This document shows positions 60,409 through 64,000 of a stretch of DNA of 64,000 nucleotides, one piece after another; position 1 is the stretch's first letter; each line of letters begins with the position of its first letter. The position numbers and the translations under genes were made by a program. The stretch spans positions 17,259 through 81,258 of the forward strand of contig JBBRLS010000018.1 in assembly GCA_038231215.1 (NCBI GenBank). The letters run 5' to 3'. The notes beneath the pieces were generated by a model. It searched no databases. It was not told the DNA's origin and saw nothing but the letters and a program-made list of their open reading frames with translations. The DNA comes from Schlegelella_A sp038231215. Lineage in GTDB: Bacteria; Pseudomonadota; Gammaproteobacteria; Burkholderiales; Burkholderiaceae_C.

Positions 60409-61461
60409 CGAACCCAGCGGCGGCTCAGCCATCGCGACGATCTGCTCGCGCAACCGCGTGCACTGGTCGGCCCAGTACGAGGTGCCGGCGAACCACGGGA
60501 AGGCGATCGGAAAGGCCGGGTCCTGCCAGCGCCGCGCGATCCAGGCGCTGTGGTGGATCATGCGCAGGGTGCGCAAGGGCTCGATGAGCCGCACTTCGCG
60601 CCAATCGAAATCCATGAACGACTCGTAGCCTTCGAGCACGTCGAGCAGCTGGCTCGCCATCGCCGCACGTTCGCCTGAGAGCAGCATCCACAGGTCCTGG
60701 ATGGCCGGGCCGTTGACGGCGTCGTCGAGGTCGACGAAGTGCGGTCCGCGCTCGGTCCACAGCACGTTGCCGAGATGGCAGTCGCCGTGCAGGCGCAGGC
60801 TCCGCAGCGGCGCCGCGTCGAAGGCAGCGCGGCAGGCGGCCAGCGCCGTGTCGACGAGCGCACGCCACTCGGTCGAGACCTCGGGCGAGACGATGTCCTG
60901 ACCGAGCAGGAAGTCGCGGCTGGCTTCACCGTAGCTCACGACGTCGAGGGTCAGGCGATGCATGAATTTCGCCCTCGCGCCGACGGCGTGAAGGCGGCCG
61001 ATGTAGCGGCCGAGCCAGCGCAGCACTTCGGGATCGCCGAGCTCGGGCGCGCGGCCGGCGAGCCGCTCGCAGACGCCAAAGCGATAGGCGTGCGCGCCGA
61101 TCGCGGCGATGCCGAGCGTCGTGCCGGCCAGCGTCAGCGCAGCGGCGTGCGGCGAGTCGCGGTCGAGCTGCAAGGTCAATGGCGCCGCGACAGGAATTTC
61201 CGCGGCGACGAGCTCGCTGGCGAAGGCGTGCTCTTCGAGGATTTGCGCGTCGCTCCAGCGCAGCGGCCGATAGAACTTGGCGACGACGACGCGGCCGTCT
61301 TCGAGAAAAGCCTGGAACACGCGGTTCTCGTACGAGTTGAGCTGCAGCATGCGGCCGTCGCCGCGCAGGCCGACACCGTCGAGCGCGTCGAGCACGCCAG
61401 CGGGTGAGAGGTCGGCGTAGGGCGCAGATGCCGCCACGGCCGAAGGGCGCTCGTCAGTCAT
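60397..61461 (-). CDS. srkA: Stress response kinase SrkA-like protein
   Basis: This 354-residue protein has the YihE/SrkA features VVAKFYRPLRWSDAQILEEH (ATP lysine), LHGDCHLGNVLW (catalytic loop) and FVDLDDAVNGPAIQDLWMLL (metal Asp). SrkA kinases protect against envelope and oxidative stress. The ATG at 61461 is used. The C-terminal end (GSPSP) and stop lie in the dispersed repeat, so the native tail may have been slightly altered. Confidence 0.92.
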   Translation of the reverse strand: MTDERPSAVAASAPYADLSPAGVLDALDGVGLRGDGRMLQLNSYENRVFQAFLEDGRVVVAKFYRPLRWSDAQILEEHAFASELVAAEIPVAAPLTLQLDRDSPHAAALTLAGTTLGIAAIGAHAYRFGVCERLAGRAPELGDPEVLRWLGRYIGRLHAVGARAKFMHRLTLDVVSYGEASRDFLLGQDIVSPEVSTEWRALVDTALAACRAAFDAAPLRSLRLHGDCHLGNVLWTERGPHFVDLDDAVNGPAIQDLWMLLSGERAAMASQLLDVLEGYESFMDFDWREVRLIEPLRTLRMIHHSAWIARRWQDPAFPIAFPWFAGTSYWADQCTRLREQIVAMAEPPLGSPSP

Positions 61462-61494
61462 GGCGGCTGGCGCGCGCCTTGCCGGCGCGCGGCG

Positions 61495-62358
61495 TCAATG
61501 CCTCGACCGCGCGAAGGCCGCAGCGGCCGGGTCGTCGACGACCGCGCCGCCGGCGGCTTCGCCAGCTCGGCCACGCGCCCGCTGCGACGCATCGTCGCTG
61601 CCGTTCAAGGCGCCGTTGTCGCTGTGCGAGAAGCCGGAGCGCGCGGCGGTTGCGGCAGCCAGCACGGCCGGCGGCAAGCCGGAGAACTCGCTGTTGCCGA
61701 AGCCGTCTTGTCGGCTGTCAGGGGCGAAGAAGGAGTCCTGGAACAAGGACGAGTCCTGCCAGAGGGCGGTGCGCTGGGCGCGCCGCGAGGCGACCGTGCT
61801 GGCCAGCGAGTCGCGGGCTTCGTCGAGGTCGCGGGGCGGCGACGAGGCTGGCTGCGGGCCGCGCGAAGCCGCAGTTGCGCTCGGCACAAGCAGTTGCAGT
61901 TCGCCCGCCGAAGGCAGGTTGTCGACCGGGCAGCGCAGATAGCGCACGCGACAGGCGCCGAGCACCGACTGCTTGATCTGCAGGACGCGCCGCGAGTTGC
62001 CGCGGTCGGTGTCGAGGTCGATGGCGGCGAGCACGCGGCCGTTGGCGCTGCAGACCGCGAAGGTGACGTTGATCGAGCCGAGCAGCTCGTACCAGTAGCG
62101 CACTTCGCTCGGATCGCTCGGCTGGCAGAAGCGCACCAGCGGCAGCTTGGAGAGAACGATGTGATGCGGAAGTGCCTCTCGCATCAGCTTGTAGACGCGG
62201 CGCTCGTCGGTCGAGAACACCGGTCGCGCCGACAAGGTCCAATCGGTGGGCAGCGGCGCGACGCGCGGCGGCCGGCGCGAAAGCCAGACCCAGCCGAGCA
62301 GGACGACGGCGAGCAGCGATACCGCCACCACGGCGGCGACCCACGGACCCGTTTCCAT
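61495..62358 (-). CDS. Membrane-anchored DUF2726-like protein
   Basis: This 287-residue protein has one N-terminal transmembrane segment (VAAVVAVSLLAVVLLGWVWL). A DUF2726-like domain follows (RPVFSTDERRVYKLMREALPHH, LPLVRFCQPSDPSE, INVTFAVCSANGRVLAAIDL), with the D-x-D-T-D acidic patch and a C-terminal Ser/Ala/Gly-rich tail without clear fold (residues 175-287). DUF2726 is related to nuclease-like folds; activity is not shown. ATG at 62358. Confidence 0.78.
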   Translation of the reverse strand: METGPWVAAVVAVSLLAVVLLGWVWLSRRPPRVAPLPTDWTLSARPVFSTDERRVYKLMREALPHHIVLSKLPLVRFCQPSDPSEVRYWYELLGSINVTFAVCSANGRVLAAIDLDTDRGNSRRVLQIKQSVLGACRVRYLRCPVDNLPSAGELQLLVPSATAASRGPQPASSPPRDLDEARDSLASTVASRRAQRTALWQDSSLFQDSFFAPDSRQDGFGNSEFSGLPPAVLAAATAARSGFSHSDNGALNGSDDASQRARGRAGEAAGGAVVDDPAAAAFARSRH

Positions 62359-62443
62359 CACCGACTATGCACTCCTGAATATCGCGGCGCCGCAAATGCT
62401 AGGCGGCGATCGAAGCGCTGGATGTTAGCGGTGGCACGCCGGC

Positions 62444-63208
62444 TCAGCCATCCCCAATCGTGGTCTTCTCCGACCGTTTGAACAGGTTCTCGACCTGTTG
62501 CGCACGGCGCTTCAGGCGGTAGTCGATTTCGGCGGCGCTGTCCCCGAGAAACGCGTCGAGGTGCGAGGCGAACGAGTCCGGCGGGAGCTTCAGCCAGGCT
62601 TCGCATTCGGGACCGTCGCGCTCCACGCTCGCCCCGGCGTCGCGGGCAATCCTGAGCATCGCCGTGTTCTCGCTCAAGGCAAGGATGAAGATGGCGTCGA
62701 CGGCACGATTGCGCGCATGCAGGACGGCGTGCTCGAACAAACGTCGACCGAAGCCGCGCCGACGCGCCTGCAGCGATACCGAGACGCCGAACTCGGCTGC
62801 GGCCACGCGACCACGCGCGGCATCGGCCTGGCGATAGGCGAGGTGCGCCATCGCGATCAGCTCGAGGCGACGGTTGAAGATGCCGAACACCTCGTCGTTT
62901 TCGAAGTCGAGGGTGTCGACGTAGCGTGCAATCTGCGCCTCGCTGGCCGCGTAGCCGAAGCGCAGGTAGCGGGAGCGCTCGTCGAGAGCCACCAGGTGGG
63001 CGACGATGCGCTCGCGGTGACGCGGTCCGAGCGAGCGGATGGGCACCCATGCCCGGCCCTTGGCCGCGCCGTCATTGGCGACGCGCTGGGCTGCGGGCTG
63101 CGCTGCGGCAGAGAGGCCCGCCACCGGCGGATCTGGCAGCGCGACGCGCGTCGATGTGATTTCGCGAGGTCTGGCTTCTTCCGGGAGGCCGCTTTCGATG
63201 AGGTTCAT
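62444..63208 (-). CDS. GNAT family N-acetyltransferase
   Basis: This 254-residue protein has the GNAT core VPIRSLGPRHRERIVAHLVA, then GIFNRRLELIAMAHLAYRQ, EFGVSVSLQARRRGFGRRLF (the acetyl-CoA loop, usual Q/RxxGxG/A as ARRRGFG) and ENTAMLRIARDAGASVERDG. The N-terminal 50 residues are Ala-rich and probably flexible. The substrate is unknown. The ATG at 63208 is used. It is divergent from rplM. Confidence 0.9.
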   Translation of the reverse strand: MNLIESGLPEEARPREITSTRVALPDPPVAGLSAAAQPAAQRVANDGAAKGRAWVPIRSLGPRHRERIVAHLVALDERSRYLRFGYAASEAQIARYVDTLDFENDEVFGIFNRRLELIAMAHLAYRQADAARGRVAAAEFGVSVSLQARRRGFGRRLFEHAVLHARNRAVDAIFILALSENTAMLRIARDAGASVERDGPECEAWLKLPPDSFASHLDAFLGDSAAEIDYRLKRRAQQVENLFKRSEKTTIGDG

Positions 63209-63310
63209 AGTGGGTGTTTCGCCCTAGGGTTAACCCGAGTGTAGAAGCTTTGTTTAGAGGACGCGTACCACGGCCCGCCGACTGGAGCCGCGACAGACGT
63301 GTCGCGCTGC

Positions 63311-63316
63311 TATACT
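63311..63316 (+). promoter_or_regulatory. Candidate -10 of the rplM-rpsI promoter
   Basis: TATACT lies in a GC-rich divergent region, about 148 bp before the rplM ATG; the -35 region is weak (CCGCGA at 17 bp). Confidence 0.5.
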
Positions 63317-63322
63317 CATGGG

Positions 63323-63463
63323 CTTTTCGCATGTTGCCTCAGCGAAAAGTGTGCCTTTGGGTGCATGGGACGGGGCAAAACCGGTCGAGCGCCTGCCTTT
63401 CAGAAGCAGGACCGACGCCGGGAAGCGCGTCCTAGGGGTCATTTTCCAGAACTTGATACTTTC
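63323..63463 (+). promoter_or_regulatory. Structured 5' leader of rplM-rpsI
   Basis: The stretch between the -10 and the rplM ATG can fold: CTTTTCGC/GCGAAAAG (63323-63349, 8-bp stem), then a CCTGC/GCAGG hairpin and a GACGC/GCGTC hairpin. A ribosomal-protein autoregulatory leader is possible but not identified. Confidence 0.35.
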
Positions 63464-63910
63464 ATGAAAACCTTCAGCGCCAAACCCGCCGAAGTGACGC
63501 ATGAGTGGTTTGTGATCGACGCGACCGACAAGGTCTTGGGCAGGGTGGCCAGTGAAGTCGCCCTTCGCCTGCGCGGCAAGCACAAAGCCATCTACACGCC
63601 TCACGTCGACACGGGTGACTTCATCGTCATCGTCAATGCCGACAAGATTCGCGTCACGGGCAACAAGGCCCAGGACAAGATCTACTACCGGCATTCCGGC
63701 TACCCGGGCGGCATCCGCGGCATCAACTTCAAGGATATGCAGGCTCGCCACCCGGGCCGTGCCCTGGAGAAGGCCGTCAAGGGCATGTTGCCCAAGGGTC
63801 CGCTGGGCTACGCGATGATCAAGAAGCTGAAGGTCTACGCGGGCGACACGCACCCGCACACCGCCCAGCAACCCAAGAAGCTCGACATTCTTCAGGACGC
63901 GCCGAAATGA
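63464..63910 (+). CDS. rplM: 50S ribosomal protein L13
   Basis: L13 is an early-assembling protein of the large subunit. HEWFVIDATDKVLGRVASEV, ALRLRGKHKAIYTPHVDTGD, RHSGYPGGIRGINFKDM and MLPKGPLGYAMIKKLKVYAG are all characteristic. It has 148 aa, slightly longer than E. coli (142). The ATG at 63464 is used. Its stop overlaps the rpsI ATG (ATGA). Confidence 0.97.
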   Translation: MKTFSAKPAEVTHEWFVIDATDKVLGRVASEVALRLRGKHKAIYTPHVDTGDFIVIVNADKIRVTGNKAQDKIYYRHSGYPGGIRGINFKDMQARHPGRALEKAVKGMLPKGPLGYAMIKKLKVYAGDTHPHTAQQPKKLDILQDAPK

Positions 63911-64000
63911 TCGGAAACTGGAACTACGGAACCGGCCGGCGCAAGTCGTCGGTGGCGCGCGTCTTCATGAAGAAGGGCACGGGGCAGATCCTGATCAACG
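63907..64000 (+). CDS. rpsI: 30S ribosomal protein S9, N-terminal part
   Basis: Only the first 31 codons are in the window: MIGNWNYGTGRRKSSVARVF and MKKGTGQILIN, the standard S9 start. It overlaps rplM by 4 nt, the universal rplM-rpsI order. The gene runs off the right edge. Confidence 0.97.
   Translation, partial: MIGNWNYGTGRRKSSVARVFMKKGTGQILIN

Overview
The window is GC-rich chromosomal DNA from a betaproteobacterium, most likely a Burkholderiales member. The evidence is the conserved block corC-lnt-glyQ-glyS-gmhB-plsC, hslVU beside dksA and a COG0523 GTPase, aceK, and the rplM-rpsI pair. No tRNA, rRNA, IS transposase, integrase or CRISPR array was seen.

Layout. (1) 1-4500, minus strand: ppk2, the fused B12 mutase/GTPase icmF and a CaiB-type gene form one apparent operon behind a 20-bp perfect palindrome. 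(2) 4600-20240: mostly housekeeping (coaX, osmC-like, hslUV, STAS protein, dksA, COG0523 GTPase, corC, lnt, glyQS, gmhB, plsC, YgjP-type protease). (3) 20260-34980: a catabolic region led by a LiuR-like MerR regulator, then can, aceK, thiolase, transporter, MaoC, two acyl-CoA dehydrogenases, liuC and mvaB. It is interrupted by a P450 / isomerase pair, DinB and a VapBC pair. It looks like a leucine/branched acyl-CoA degradation cluster whose carboxylase subunits are not in view. (4) 34977-47600: an accessory region with two very large BTAD/SARP-type ATPase regulators, two secreted lipoproteins, a small unknown protein, a broken hicA with intact hicB, and two fragments resembling the 3' end of mvaB. 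(5) 47600-54870: fpr, then a molybdenum hydroxylase (FAD subunit plus fused 2Fe-2S/Moco subunit), a 6-hydroxynicotinate-reductase-like protein and a UPF0280 protein, a candidate N-heterocycle pathway. (6) 54900-64000: Xre-RES toxin-antitoxin, a membrane protein, a HipA-like kinase with DUF3037, htpG, srkA, DUF2726 and GNAT proteins, then rplM-rpsI.

The most unusual signals are these. First, partial copies of the mvaB 3' end recur downstream of mvaB in the same orientation, as if modules had been added one after another at that site. Second, three promoters in the same region carry direct repeats spaced exactly 11 bp and about 8 bp from a -10-like hexamer, the geometry of SARP binding sites, next to two SARP-like regulators. 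Third, the palindrome upstream of the ppk2-icmF operon matches 14 of 16 positions of a palindrome in the liuR promoter, suggesting one regulator for both regions. Fourth, two dispersed palindromic repeat families have entered coding sequences in frame (xanthine-dehydrogenase-like gene, aceK tail, srkA tail), and one has been amplified into short tandem arrays.
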